64,000 nt of DNA. Source: Cyclobacteriaceae bacterium (lineage in GTDB: Bacteria > Bacteroidota > Bacteroidia > Cytophagales > Cyclobacteriaceae). The DNA is taken from contig JANQPQ010000004.1 of the NCBI GenBank assembly GCA_028285445.1, positions 26,672 to 90,671 on the forward strand, read 5' to 3'. The notes beneath the pieces are model-generated. The model worked only from the letters and a program-made list of their open reading frames with translations, had not been told where the DNA came from and searched no databases. How positions within the stretch are numbered: position 1 is the stretch's first letter; the number at the start of each line of letters is the position of its first letter. Positions 18,328 to 28,030 of this stretch are shown piece by piece. Both the position numbers and the translations under genes were made by a program.

Positions 18328-20160
18328 ATGAAAACTTTAAGATCGCTTCAGAAAGTAATCCTTTTGGTGCTTTCAATCATTTGTTTTAGCTGCGCTGAAG
18401 ACGGTGTAGAGCCAATGGATCAGGACACTACTGCTCCTACTATTTCCACTACATCTATAATTAATGGAGCTACTGATGTCTCCGTAGATGTGGCTATCTC
18501 TGTAACTTTCTCGGAGGAAGTCAACGCTAACACTGTAACCAGTGCAAATTTCAACCTAAAACCAACGGCGGCAGCTGGTTTAGTAAGTGGTTCGATTTCA
18601 GTTAATGGCAGAACTATCACTTTCACGCAGTCTGCTTCTCTGGATTATGAAACAGAGTTTCGGTTATTAATTGATGATGGTATCGAAGACTTGGCTGGAA
18701 ACAGTCTTACCAGCAGCACTACAATATCTTTTACCACGGAAGTTATGCCGGACAATGTGGCACCGACAGTTACAGCAGTGAGCCCTGAAGATGGGACAAC
18801 CAATGTTCAGCCGGATGTGAACATCTCTATCACCTTTTCTGAAGAGATTGAATCATCTTCGATTTCAGCAAGTTCCCTTGAAATACATGTTACCGGTGAA
18901 AGTGGACTGATTACCGGCACGGGATCATTCTCTGGCAATACCTACACTTACGATCCAGCTTCCGATTTGATGGAAAATGTTGAATATACCATTAAGCTTA
19001 ACGATGGAGTTAAGGACCTGGCGGGAAATGGTCTTGAATCTTTTGAATCGACGTTTACCACCGCCACTTTAGATAACGAGGCCCCATCGGTGGTCTCGTG
19101 GTCTGTATCTAACGGAGAAACCAATATAGCTGTTGATGCCAGCTTTACGATTACCTTTTCTGAGCCAATGGATGCGGCCAGTTTTCCAGGAAACATTACC
19201 ATTAGAAGGATAGGCACCACTGTTTTCGAAGATATGAACTATCAAGTCTCCGGAAACGATGTCATAGCAACACCGATGGAAACGATGCAAGGCAATAGCC
19301 AATACTCAGTCAACGTGTCTACTGACGTCACTGACCTGGCAGGCAACCGACTGAATTTTTCAAGCAGCAGGATTATCACTACTGAAAATATACCAGTAAC
19401 GATAATTGACAACACTCACCCGGAAGGAGCAGAGGATATCAAAATTGATGAGTCCATCACTATCACTTTTTCAAAAGACATCAAAGATTTCACCGTGAAC
19501 AGTACCAGTTTCAAAGTCACCAAGACTTCCGGTGTTAGCTCTGATATTGACGGAACATATCAAACCAATGGTGCTTCGGTAACCTTTACACCAAACGATG
19601 TGCTGATTGAAAAGCTAACGAACTATCAGATTACACTATCGGCGGATGGAATTGAAGATGTAGACGGAAATGTATTGGGCACAGCGAAGACATTCGATTT
19701 CACAACAGAACTAGTAAGTGAGAACTTCTACTACCGCCTCACTAATAACTTGGCTGGCGACAACGTGGTTCTAACTGCACCGGATGTGTCCCCTACCAAC
19801 GTGGCGCTATCTGCTGCCAACGACAATGACGACCAGCTGTGGCGATTTATAAAGCGGCCTAGTGGAAGCTACTGGATATCTACCAAGAAGTTCGGCACTG
19901 ACAATGTGCTAACCACAGACAACCTGCGGCTTATAAGTACTGACTTTAGTGTCGACCCTGGCGGCACGCCTTCGGAGGAAATTCGCTCCTGGACTTTGAC
20001 TGAAACTGAATCTGACGGCCTCAGTAGCCCCGAAGAATTTCTACTGAAGAATGATAACTATGGAGCCAATTTCGCCCTGGACGATGACTTGGATATGAAA
20101 TCACTCACGGGAAACACGGACCAAAGCTGGTTTGTAACGAGAATAGAGGCTGTGAACTAA
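18328..20160 (+). CDS. Ig-like (Big_5) repeat lipoprotein with ricin-like C-terminus
   Basis: The 610-residue protein has a lipoprotein signal ending SIICFSC (Cys near residue 22). Four bacterial Ig-like Big_5 modules follow, each starting like TAPTI/APTVTAVSP and containing NVxVDxxxxITFSEx, at about residues 33-135, 145-240, 250-350 and 355-460. The last 140 residues (YYRLTNNLAGDNVVLTA, NDDQLWRFIKRPSGSYWI) resemble a ricin-type beta-trefoil with a QLW-like motif. It is probably a cell-surface binding lipoprotein. No enzymatic motif is seen. It stands alone. Confidence 0.8.
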   Translation: MKTLRSLQKVILLVLSIICFSCAEDGVEPMDQDTTAPTISTTSIINGATDVSVDVAISVTFSEEVNANTVTSANFNLKPTAAAGLVSGSISVNGRTITFTQSASLDYETEFRLLIDDGIEDLAGNSLTSSTTISFTTEVMPDNVAPTVTAVSPEDGTTNVQPDVNISITFSEEIESSSISASSLEIHVTGESGLITGTGSFSGNTYTYDPASDLMENVEYTIKLNDGVKDLAGNGLESFESTFTTATLDNEAPSVVSWSVSNGETNIAVDASFTITFSEPMDAASFPGNITIRRIGTTVFEDMNYQVSGNDVIATPMETMQGNSQYSVNVSTDVTDLAGNRLNFSSSRIITTENIPVTIIDNTHPEGAEDIKIDESITITFSKDIKDFTVNSTSFKVTKTSGVSSDIDGTYQTNGASVTFTPNDVLIEKLTNYQITLSADGIEDVDGNVLGTAKTFDFTTELVSENFYYRLTNNLAGDNVVLTAPDVSPTNVALSAANDNDDQLWRFIKRPSGSYWISTKKFGTDNVLTTDNLRLISTDFSVDPGGTPSEEIRSWTLTETESDGLSSPEEFLLKNDNYGANFALDDDLDMKSLTGNTDQSWFVTRIEAVN

Positions 20161-20271
20161 GACTTTTGGTTGTACAAAATTGGCAGCATCGCAAACTGTA
20201 GTTTGGGTGCTGCCGATGTACAATTGATGGGTTTTGAGTTATGGGTTTTAAGTTGGGAGTTGGGAATAAAA

Positions 20272-20340
20272 GTCATCCTGAATTCATTTCAGGATCTCCA
20301 GAATAGTTTCCACTAGATCCTGAAACAAGTTCAGGATGAC
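20272..20340. repeat. Imperfect inverted repeat, REP-like
   Basis: Two 26-base arms (20272-20297 and 20315-20340) pair except for a central 4-base block, around a 17-base loop. Each arm begins or ends with GTCATCCTGAA and contains TTTCAGGATCT, a wording I associate with dispersed intergenic repeats in several bacterial phyla. It lies between convergent genes and is flanked by TTGAATTTTGAA-like low-complexity sequence. It could form a long hairpin that ends transcription from both sides. Confidence 0.7.
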
Positions 20341-20378
20341 GCAATTCAAAATTCAAAACTTGAAATTCAGAATTACAC

Positions 20379-21647
20379 CTAGGCGTTCCCACTCAGCACT
20401 TTCAGTGCTTGCACAAAAGCATCAAGTTCCTCAGTGGTGGTATAAACATTAGGAGTAATGCGCACTCCTTTCACATTAATACGATTAATAGACACCGTCC
20501 AGATCTTGTGCTCATCCAATAAGCGCTTCGCCAAATCGCCAGGTTCAATACCTTCGATACCTACATTGCCAATGGCACCATGTCGCTCCATTTCTTTTGG
20601 TGTATTGACTATTACCCTAGGCAAATCTCTAACCCTGGAGGTCCAGTAGTTTTGCAAATACTTTAATCTGGCCTCTTTTCGTTTCGTTCCAATCTTATTA
20701 TGAAAATCGATGGCATTAATAATGGCCAGGTCAGTATGCACCGGATGCGTTCCAGTGTGATTTAGCCTGGTAATGTCATCGGGGTCTCTTTCCCCTTCTG
20801 CAAATACAGGCCATATATTGGAGGCCTTTCCCTTCTTTACATATAAGAAACCTGCACCCAAAGGCACGCTCAACCACTTGTGCAAGCTAGTGCCATAATA
20901 GTCACAATCCAGGTCATTTATGTTGAAATCTAGATGAGCAAAAGCGTGAGCACCATCAACCATCACCTCCACTCCCCTTTCATGAGCCATATCGCAGATC
21001 TTGCGGATGGGCAGCACTTGACCACTAATATTCACCAAATGACAGACCATCAAAAGGCGGGTTTTATCGGTTATGGCGGAAGCATACAGGTCTACAATTT
21101 CTTCATCATTTTTAGGATGATTCGGCAGGGATATTCTTTTCGATATTATGCCATACCGCCTCTCCATAAGAGTGAATTGGTTTAACATAGCTCCGTAATC
21201 TTGTTCGGCCATAACGGCTTCGTCCCCCTCCTTCCAGCTTACTCCGGCTATAACTGTATCAAGCGATTCTGTTGTGTTTCTGGTTATAATTAATTCATCT
21301 TCATTGCAGCCCAGCATCGCGGCCAACCGCTGCACACTTTTCTTCTTATTTTCCCACTGCACGGTGCGCATGTACCAAGAACCCTGATAGTTCACTTCTC
21401 TTACATGGCTAATGAAGTTCTCGAGTGTTTCTTGCGGTTGGAAACAGTAGTAACCATTCTCCAGATTTATGTAATCTTCCTTAAGACGATAGCCATTTCT
21501 AATCTGCATCCAGAAATCCTCATCTGCGGCTAACTTCCTTGGCGACACGTTGCGATGATTGGCCATGAGCTCATCAATGCTTGCCAATGACAAGGGTACA
21601 CCAACGCTCATCAGCGATAGGTTTTTAAGAAAATTGCGCTTATCCAT
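20379..21647 (-). CDS. Class V aminotransferase-fold protein, isopenicillin-N-epimerase-like
   Basis: The 422-residue PLP enzyme has an exported-type N-terminus KRNFLKNLSLMSVG that looks like a weak Tat signal with KR instead of RR. The core shows ITRNTTESLDTVIAG, MVDGAHAFAHLDFNI with the PLP-nitrogen Asp, and the Schiff-base lysine in YGTSLHKWLSVPLGAG. The fold type matches cysteine desulfurases and isopenicillin N epimerases; the substrate is unknown, and a periplasmic location would be unusual for a desulfurase. It is a single gene, convergent with the Ig-like lipoprotein. Confidence 0.85.
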   Translation of the reverse strand: MDKRNFLKNLSLMSVGVPLSLASIDELMANHRNVSPRKLAADEDFWMQIRNGYRLKEDYINLENGYYCFQPQETLENFISHVREVNYQGSWYMRTVQWENKKKSVQRLAAMLGCNEDELIITRNTTESLDTVIAGVSWKEGDEAVMAEQDYGAMLNQFTLMERRYGIISKRISLPNHPKNDEEIVDLYASAITDKTRLLMVCHLVNISGQVLPIRKICDMAHERGVEVMVDGAHAFAHLDFNINDLDCDYYGTSLHKWLSVPLGAGFLYVKKGKASNIWPVFAEGERDPDDITRLNHTGTHPVHTDLAIINAIDFHNKIGTKRKEARLKYLQNYWTSRVRDLPRVIVNTPKEMERHGAIGNVGIEGIEPGDLAKRLLDEHKIWTVSINRINVKGVRITPNVYTTTEELDAFVQALKVLSGNA

Positions 21648-21840
21648 GAGAATAAGTTAAGGAATATATTGATGCGATGCCCAATATGAATAACATCATT
21701 TGATGGGTCTGGGTATCCACAGGAATTTCCATAACTTGCTGTAAATCAGTATATTCATTTAGAACAAATCCGCTATATTAGTTATTCGGATTTTCCCCAT
21801 TTCAATACGTCTATCTACATTTGATCTAAACTACAAACCC

Positions 21841-22812
21841 ATGACAACAAGGAACATCACCGTTGCTCTGGCAGCACTATCAATTCTAACACTAACAACC
21901 AGTGTCGGTTTTACCCAGATGGCCGCTATCAAGAAATTTGACTACACTCTTTTGGAAGGAAAAACACTGGTTCTACCAAAGTGGACAGAGGAATCAGAGA
22001 GAATAGCAAGGGCTCTTCGAAAAGCAAATAAGAAGGGTGACAAAAAGGCTGCGAAGAACATCGAGAGCAGTGTAATTTTTACCAATCAAGTATTGAGAGA
22101 TGGCATTGCGCAGTCCTCTTATGATGCTACCGCGTACGAATTTGCCGATATCAGCATGAAGGATGTCTATAAATCCAAAGACCAGAGTAAGATCTATCTG
22201 GTTTACATCACCAGTGGAAAAACTGAAAATACCACAGCTCAACTGTGGATAAACAACCCAAAACGACGGGTTATTGCGGCCACCCTAATAAATGGCCTCG
22301 ACCTTTCCGAAGTCAATGATGTGAGGCTAATGTTCAATCTTCTCAATCAATCGCTTAACATGGCCATGGAATTAGAAGATGAAGACGCTAAAAACCTAAA
22401 AGGAGCTAAGAGTAAATACAAAGAGAACTTCTTAGAATTCTACAACAACATTGACTCTAAAACATTCCTGATTCCTCAACCAACTGGAAAAAAAGCAGAG
22501 GAACGTTACCAAGATTTACAGGAAGCGACAAAGAAATGGACAGTTAGCAAATACAAATTTGTAACCCAGGAAGAAATAGACTTAAGGCGAAAGACAAAGG
22601 ATCCAAGTAGCTATTATTGGAGAAACATAAATTACTACACGTCTAGTCCACTGATCACCTATCGCTTCAATATCATTGTCAACTCTGAGAATGATGAGGT
22701 GATTACTTCATTTATGGGAACCAAGAGACTAAAGCCCGCCACTTTGGAGGAAATCCAGAAGAAAATGACCTCCAGAGCTGAGAAATACCGCAAGCAGCTA
22801 GCTAGCAAATAG
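21841..22812 (+). CDS. Secreted protein of unknown function
   Basis: The 323-residue protein has a signal peptide (VALAALSILTLTTSVGFTQ) and a basic, Lys-rich mature region (ARALRKANKKGDKKAAKN). Later segments such as NINYYTSSPLITYRFNIIV suggest an alpha/beta fold. I recognise no family. A TACATTTG element (21816-21823) fits a -7 box 18 bases before the ATG, without a clear -33. It abuts the convergent dioxygenase-like gene with one base between the stops. Confidence 0.7.
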   Translation: MTTRNITVALAALSILTLTTSVGFTQMAAIKKFDYTLLEGKTLVLPKWTEESERIARALRKANKKGDKKAAKNIESSVIFTNQVLRDGIAQSSYDATAYEFADISMKDVYKSKDQSKIYLVYITSGKTENTTAQLWINNPKRRVIAATLINGLDLSEVNDVRLMFNLLNQSLNMAMELEDEDAKNLKGAKSKYKENFLEFYNNIDSKTFLIPQPTGKKAEERYQDLQEATKKWTVSKYKFVTQEEIDLRRKTKDPSSYYWRNINYYTSSPLITYRFNIIVNSENDEVITSFMGTKRLKPATLEEIQKKMTSRAEKYRKQLASK

Positions 22813-22813
22813 A

Positions 22814-23386
22814 CTACCTGTACTTAGCCCAAATTATCAGCTCGGCAAACAATGAACCATCTGGCAGCCGTTTCAAATCTGCCAGAAAATGTTGATCGCT
22901 GCCCTGCACAAAGCGGATTAACATAAAGGAAGCATATTGCTTAAAATGAATATCGTAAGCCTCTGGAGCAGCTCCCTTTACGGTAGTATGAATATGGCGG
23001 TTGTCCTCCGACGAGCCATAATCTCCAGGTAGCATAGTTTCAACATAGATTTCACCACTAGCGTTTGTTACTCCCTCTCCATTGAGCCTCGCGCTGCTCT
23101 CATTACCGGGTATTGCCATCTGGTAATTTCCATTGACATCGGTTTGGTAGAAATAAATAGACTGTCCGGAAACCGGCTTACCATCGTTTTTGTTTATTAA
23201 GGAAATGCACAATTTGAGTATTTCTCCTGGTTCGTCTTCAGAGCCAATTTTTACCATCGAGCCATTATCCAGGCTTAGGAATTGCTCTAAAGTCAAAAGG
23301 TCCTCTTCTGAGGCCGCATCTATGGATCGGTCCGTACTACACGAACTATATAGGAAGACGACAAAAAGAGCAAATCGCCAATACAT
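22814..23386 (-). CDS. Lipoprotein with intradiol-dioxygenase-like domain
   Basis: From the ATG at 23386 the product is 190 residues, with a lipobox FLYSSC (Cys16). The mature domain has the intradiol ring-cleavage dioxygenase layout: IYFYQTDVNGNY (Tyr88), VETMLPGDYG (Tyr123) and NRHIHTTVKG (His131, His133). In known enzymes two Tyr and two His bind the catalytic Fe(III), and all four positions appear filled here. A membrane-anchored, extracytoplasmic version is unusual, so the substrate and even the activity are uncertain. An upstream ATG at 23431 would put 15 residues before the signal and is less likely. Confidence 0.7.
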   Translation of the reverse strand: MYWRFALFVVFLYSSCSTDRSIDAASEEDLLTLEQFLSLDNGSMVKIGSEDEPGEILKLCISLINKNDGKPVSGQSIYFYQTDVNGNYQMAIPGNESSARLNGEGVTNASGEIYVETMLPGDYGSSEDNRHIHTTVKGAAPEAYDIHFKQYASFMLIRFVQGSDQHFLADLKRLPDGSLFAELIIWAKYR

Positions 23387-23513
23387 GGCTTCTTTTACGA
23401 AATTGGTTAAGAATGGGATATCATTTAACACTATGCTTCCAGATAAAGAGATTTACTACCCAAAAAATCAGTGATTAAACTTAAATTTGTTTCCGAAGTC
23501 TAATTGATAACCA

Positions 23514-24608
23514 GTGGGATTTACCAATAAAGATATTTACCAGGCCCTCACAACAGTGGAGGATCCTGACTTGAAGAAGGATCTGGTTAGCCTAAACATG
23601 ATCAAAGGGCTAACTGTGGAAGGAAATCACATAAAGTTCTCCGTGGTTTTAACCACTCCAGCGTGTCCACTTAAGGAGCTTATCAAGAATAACTGCATTG
23701 AGGCAATTCACAAACAAGTTGGAGAAGAGGTCACTATCGATATTGAGATGACTTCCAATGTGACTACCGTGAGGGACAATACTCCTGTTCTCCCGGAAGT
23801 GAAGAACATCGTTGCTGTAGCCTCCGGAAAAGGCGGTGTAGGTAAATCTACGGTGACTGCAAATTTAGCAGTTGCGTTGGCCGCACGAGGCGCCTCCGTC
23901 GGAGTTATTGATGCTGATATCTTTGGGCCTTCTATACCTACCATGTTTAATTGTGAAAAAGAGCAACCTAACATAAAGAAGGTAGGCGAAAAGAATTTCA
24001 TTGTTCCCCTGGAACAATACGGTGTAAAGCTGATCTCTATTGGCTTCCTTACTCCTCCAGACAATGCCGTGGTTTGGCGTGGACCAATGGCCAGTTCAGC
24101 TTTGAAACAATTTATGAGCGATGTGGAATGGGGCCCATTAGACTACCTGTTCATTGACCTTCCTCCAGGAACCAGCGATATTCATCTTACCATGGTACAA
24201 ACTGTACCGGTAACTGGTGCAATCGTGGTCACTACTCCGCAAAAAGTAGCCTTGGCAGATGCCATTAAGGGTTTGCAGATGTTCAAGCAACCCCAAATCA
24301 ATGTTCCGGTGTTAGGCATTATCGAGAATATGTCATACTTCTCACCTCCGGAATTACCAGATAAGAAGTACTACTTGTTTGGACAAGATGGGGGAAAGGA
24401 CTTGGCAGAAAAGGCTGAAGTTCCTTTCCTTGGCGAAATTCCATTAGAGCAAATTGTAAGAGAAGGTGGGGACAGCGGACATCCAGCTGTATTAAAAGAG
24501 GGCCCAATCGCGGAGGCCTTTGCAGAAGTCGCCGAAGTTGTTGCTCAACGCGTGGCTATCAGAAATGCCAGCCAGGAGCAAACTAAAAAGGTAGAAATTA
24601 ACGTTTAA
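23514..24608 (+). CDS. mrp: Mrp/ApbC-type Fe-S cluster carrier ATPase
   Basis: The 364-residue protein has an N-terminal MIP18/DUF59 domain (about 1-95, with TTPACPLKELI) and a ParA-like P-loop ATPase domain with GKGGVGKST at residues 105-113, DADIFGPSIPTMF and DLPPGTSDIHLT. It delivers Fe-S clusters to target proteins in the cytoplasm. The start is GTG; a TAAATTTG -7-like box lies 24 bases upstream. It is followed 11 bases later by an NFU gene, a natural Fe-S partner. Confidence 0.93.
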   Translation: MGFTNKDIYQALTTVEDPDLKKDLVSLNMIKGLTVEGNHIKFSVVLTTPACPLKELIKNNCIEAIHKQVGEEVTIDIEMTSNVTTVRDNTPVLPEVKNIVAVASGKGGVGKSTVTANLAVALAARGASVGVIDADIFGPSIPTMFNCEKEQPNIKKVGEKNFIVPLEQYGVKLISIGFLTPPDNAVVWRGPMASSALKQFMSDVEWGPLDYLFIDLPPGTSDIHLTMVQTVPVTGAIVVTTPQKVALADAIKGLQMFKQPQINVPVLGIIENMSYFSPPELPDKKYYLFGQDGGKDLAEKAEVPFLGEIPLEQIVREGGDSGHPAVLKEGPIAEAFAEVAEVVAQRVAIRNASQEQTKKVEINV

Positions 24609-24619
24609 AGGAATAGCCA

Positions 24620-24919
24620 ATGTCATCGAAACTAACTCCGGAACTAAGAAAGCGCATTGAGGCAGCATTAGATACCATTAGGCCCTATTTAGAGGCAGAT
24701 GGAGGTGATGCCAAGGTGCTGGAGTTAAGCGATGATATGGTGCTTACCATCGAATTTGTGGGCGCTTGCGGATCCTGTCCTATGTCTAGCATGACATTAA
24801 AGGCTGGCGTAGAGGAATCTATTAAGCGCGCAATTCCAGAAATAAAAGCTGTTGATTGTATCAATCTCACCTCCGCTGATGACCCAGACGCCAGGTTACC
24901 TGAAAACATGATGAGGTAA
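24620..24919 (+). CDS. NFU-domain Fe-S scaffold protein
   Basis: The 99-residue protein is a stand-alone NifU C-terminal-like (NFU) domain: IRPYLEADGGDAKVLEL, then GACGSCPMSSMTLK with Cys50 and Cys53 as the cluster-binding CxxC pair. It would carry a 4Fe-4S cluster as a dimer. Its placement between mrp and a secreted protease gene suggests an operon with mrp. Length is typical for the short form. Confidence 0.93.
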   Translation: MSSKLTPELRKRIEAALDTIRPYLEADGGDAKVLELSDDMVLTIEFVGACGSCPMSSMTLKAGVEESIKRAIPEIKAVDCINLTSADDPDARLPENMMR

Positions 24920-24928
24920 TCTATAACC

Positions 24929-27900
24929 ATGTCACTGAATCTTGCGAAGAAGTTACTGTTGTGGGCATCAACCCTGGGTGTAGGACTATTGTATGTTGTC
25001 CCCACTCAGGCGCAACACCGCTGTGCAACGGTGGAGTTGGAGCAGATCAGGCATGCCAAGAATCGATTCCTTGAAGATAATGAGTTCTTTGAGAACTGGC
25101 TAAAACAAAAAAATCAAGAGCGAAAGCTAAGGCAAGGCACTCAACAAACATTCAAAGTAACTGCAGAGGTGCTAACGGTTCCCGTTGTAGTTCATGTAAT
25201 TCATAATGGCGAAGCAATAGGAACTGGCTCCAACATTTCCGATTCCCAAATCCTCTCCCAAATAGAGGTTCTGAACGAGGACTTTAGACGGATGAATGCT
25301 GATGCCTCAAACACTCCCGCGCAGTTCCTGCCAGTGGCTTCTGACATAGAGATTGAATTTGTGCTGGCCAAACAAGACCCTGAAGGGCTGCCCACTACTG
25401 GCATTCTGCGCACCCAGGGATCTCAAACCTTGTGGGGCATTGGCAACAATTTGACGCTAAAGGCTCATAGCTATTGGCCTGCCGAAAATTATCTCAACAT
25501 CTGGGTTGCGCCTTTAGGTGGTGGACTTTTGGGGTTCGCCCAATTTCCAGTATCAAACCTGGAGGGCCTCGAACAATCCTCAAATAATGCATTAACTGAC
25601 GGAGTTGTGGTTACGCCCACTGCCTTTGGCTCAATTGACAAAGACCCTACAGCTAACCTCTCCAGTCGGTTTGATTTGGGTAGAACTGCCAGCCATGAAG
25701 TTGGCCACTTCCTGGGACTGAGACACATTTGGGGGGACGGCGATTGTGACGATGACGATTTCTGCACCGACACACCAAATGCCAGCGGACCCGCCACCGG
25801 GTGTCCCAGCTCTAAAAGCACCTGTGGCTCTGATGATATGTACCAAAACTTCATGGATTTCTCAGATGATGCTTGCATGAATCTGTTCACAACTTGTCAA
25901 AAAGACAGAATGCGCACAGTGATGGAATTCAGTCCCAGAAGAGCCAGCCTCGCTGCCTCCGTTGGGGATGAAGACCCAATCATTGTAGCTAACGATGCTG
26001 GCATAAGACAAATAATTTCACCCCAGGCCGGGGTTTGCAACACCAGCATTACTCCCCAAATTGAAGTTCGCAATTATGGTGATAACCTCGTTACTGATGC
26101 TACTATTGATGTTAGGTTTGGAGGATCTATGGTAGAGACGCTCACCCCCACTCTCAACCTCAATCCACAGGAAACGGCAATCGTTACATTCAGCGCAATT
26201 GGAATACCCAACCCAGGAGAGTACAACCTTGAATTTGAAATAACAGCCACTAATGGTACTACCGATGGCAATGCCTTAAACAATGTTAGCAACCTTTCTA
26301 TTACAAAACCAGAATCTGGTAGCCTGCCATTTTCTGAAGGTCTAACCTCTCTTCCAGTTAACTGGACGATAAATAACAGCGATGCCAGTTTCACCTGGGA
26401 AATTGCCAATGCACCAAATGAAGAACCAACAAATAACAGCTTATTCATCAATTTCTTCGATTATGAAAACGGGCTTGGCGAGGTGGATTACTTTATATCA
26501 CCAGTACTCGACTTTACCGGGTTAGAAAGAGCTAAGCTTTTCTTTGAGGTGGCCTATGCCCAGTTCCCCGGCCAAACAGAGGACGGGTTAATGGTGGCCC
26601 TATCAACCGACTGCGGAAATAACTTTTCATCAATACTTTACAACAAATTCGCATCAGATCTTGCTACTGTCGATCCTACCTCAGCACGATTTACACCCAG
26701 TTCAGTTGTGGATTGGCGCCAGGAGATTGTGGATCTCAACTCTTTTATCGGTGAAACACAAGTTCAAATCGCCTTCATTGCCCAAAATGGATTTGGCAAT
26801 AACCTGTACATTGATAACATCCAGTTGCAAACTGAGGAGATACCAGATGTGGCGGCCGTCGCCGTCGCAGCTCCAAGCTTTGTTACTTGCACCAACCAAC
26901 AACCAGTGGCATTAACGGTTGCCAACAATGGAACGGAGATTCTGACCTCGGTAAGTGTGGTGTTGGACCTAAACGGAAGCCAGACTATTATCCCGGTAGA
27001 TAACTTAAACATTCTGCCTGGTAGTGCTGTTGTTGTTGACCTACCAATTCAAAATTTTCCAGCTGGGGAATCTACCCTGAATCTTACGCTAACAGACCCC
27101 AATGGATTTCCCGATGTTACTCCGGAGAATAATGAAATATCGCACAAAATTCTTGTCGATAATACTGTAAACACCATACCCCTGCGGGAGAGATTTCTAA
27201 CCACTAGTTTTGCTGAAACCGAGTGGTCTGAGGTAAATCCTGATGAGGGCGTGGCCTGGAATATAGTTACTGCCGATAGAAATGGGGAGTCCAACTTTTC
27301 CGCACAAATCGGGCAATTCGGCTTAAGTGTAAGTGGCACATTGGACTACTTAATCAGCCCGGTTTTGGATTTAACGGCATTTACCGAGGCTGCTCTTCTT
27401 TTTGACGTATCATATGCCAACAGGCAATCCGTAGACGATATCCTTAGGGTGCTTGTAACTACTAATTGTGGCGACAGCTTTACCGAGGTCTACAGCAAGT
27501 CGGGGGGCAATTTAGCAGTTACAACCTCAGAGAGTTCATGGCTACCCACGCTTGACACCGACTGGAGAAGGGAGTTTGTTGACCTCAGTAACTACACCGG
27601 CAACGCTGAGGTTCGGGTAGTATTTGAGTTTGAGAATAACGGTGGGAACAATCTTTATATCGATAACATCGAATTCTTTCAATCAAACGATAACGATCCG
27701 TTGCAAATTACCGAGGGCACTTTAAGGATATTTCCAAATCCAGCTGAAAATTCTCGCTTTAATTTGACCTTGAATCTGGCTGACAGACAAGACGTGGTAG
27801 TCACCATACTAGACCGAATCGGGAGGCCGCTGTACCAGGAAACTTTTAACAACACACTTAACCAAACTTATCAGTTTGATCTTACCGGCAACGCTTCTGG

Positions 27901-27967
27901 TCTCTACCTGATGCAGGTGGTTGGCCCAAATTTTCGCACAATTGAGCGTTTCGTAATCAAGAATTAA
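24929..27967 (+). CDS. Secreted M43 (pappalysin-type) metalloprotease with T9SS sorting domain
   Basis: The 1012-residue protein has a signal peptide (to about residue 28, TQAQ), a propeptide-like region, and an M43 catalytic domain with HEVGHFLGLRH (His256, Glu257, His260, His266). MxNFMDFSDD supplies the expected Met-turn. CARDB-like segments (AGVCNTSITPQIEVRN and TCTNQQPVALTVANNG) and two MAM/jelly-roll-like modules, each ending NNLYIDNIxL/F, follow. The last 80 residues (LRIFPNPAENSRF ... GLYLMQVVG ... RFVIKN) are a type A T9SS sorting domain, so it is secreted by the type IX system. Confidence 0.93.
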   Translation: MSLNLAKKLLLWASTLGVGLLYVVPTQAQHRCATVELEQIRHAKNRFLEDNEFFENWLKQKNQERKLRQGTQQTFKVTAEVLTVPVVVHVIHNGEAIGTGSNISDSQILSQIEVLNEDFRRMNADASNTPAQFLPVASDIEIEFVLAKQDPEGLPTTGILRTQGSQTLWGIGNNLTLKAHSYWPAENYLNIWVAPLGGGLLGFAQFPVSNLEGLEQSSNNALTDGVVVTPTAFGSIDKDPTANLSSRFDLGRTASHEVGHFLGLRHIWGDGDCDDDDFCTDTPNASGPATGCPSSKSTCGSDDMYQNFMDFSDDACMNLFTTCQKDRMRTVMEFSPRRASLAASVGDEDPIIVANDAGIRQIISPQAGVCNTSITPQIEVRNYGDNLVTDATIDVRFGGSMVETLTPTLNLNPQETAIVTFSAIGIPNPGEYNLEFEITATNGTTDGNALNNVSNLSITKPESGSLPFSEGLTSLPVNWTINNSDASFTWEIANAPNEEPTNNSLFINFFDYENGLGEVDYFISPVLDFTGLERAKLFFEVAYAQFPGQTEDGLMVALSTDCGNNFSSILYNKFASDLATVDPTSARFTPSSVVDWRQEIVDLNSFIGETQVQIAFIAQNGFGNNLYIDNIQLQTEEIPDVAAVAVAAPSFVTCTNQQPVALTVANNGTEILTSVSVVLDLNGSQTIIPVDNLNILPGSAVVVDLPIQNFPAGESTLNLTLTDPNGFPDVTPENNEISHKILVDNTVNTIPLRERFLTTSFAETEWSEVNPDEGVAWNIVTADRNGESNFSAQIGQFGLSVSGTLDYLISPVLDLTAFTEAALLFDVSYANRQSVDDILRVLVTTNCGDSFTEVYSKSGGNLAVTTSESSWLPTLDTDWRREFVDLSNYTGNAEVRVVFEFENNGGNNLYIDNIEFFQSNDNDPLQITEGTLRIFPNPAENSRFNLTLNLADRQDVVVTILDRIGRPLYQETFNNTLNQTYQFDLTGNASGLYLMQVVGPNFRTIERFVIKN

Positions 27968-28030
27968 CGGCGGGAATTAAACTTCAACCTAGGGTAAATC
28001 CGTTATATTTGCGGGGATTCGCAACTCTCA

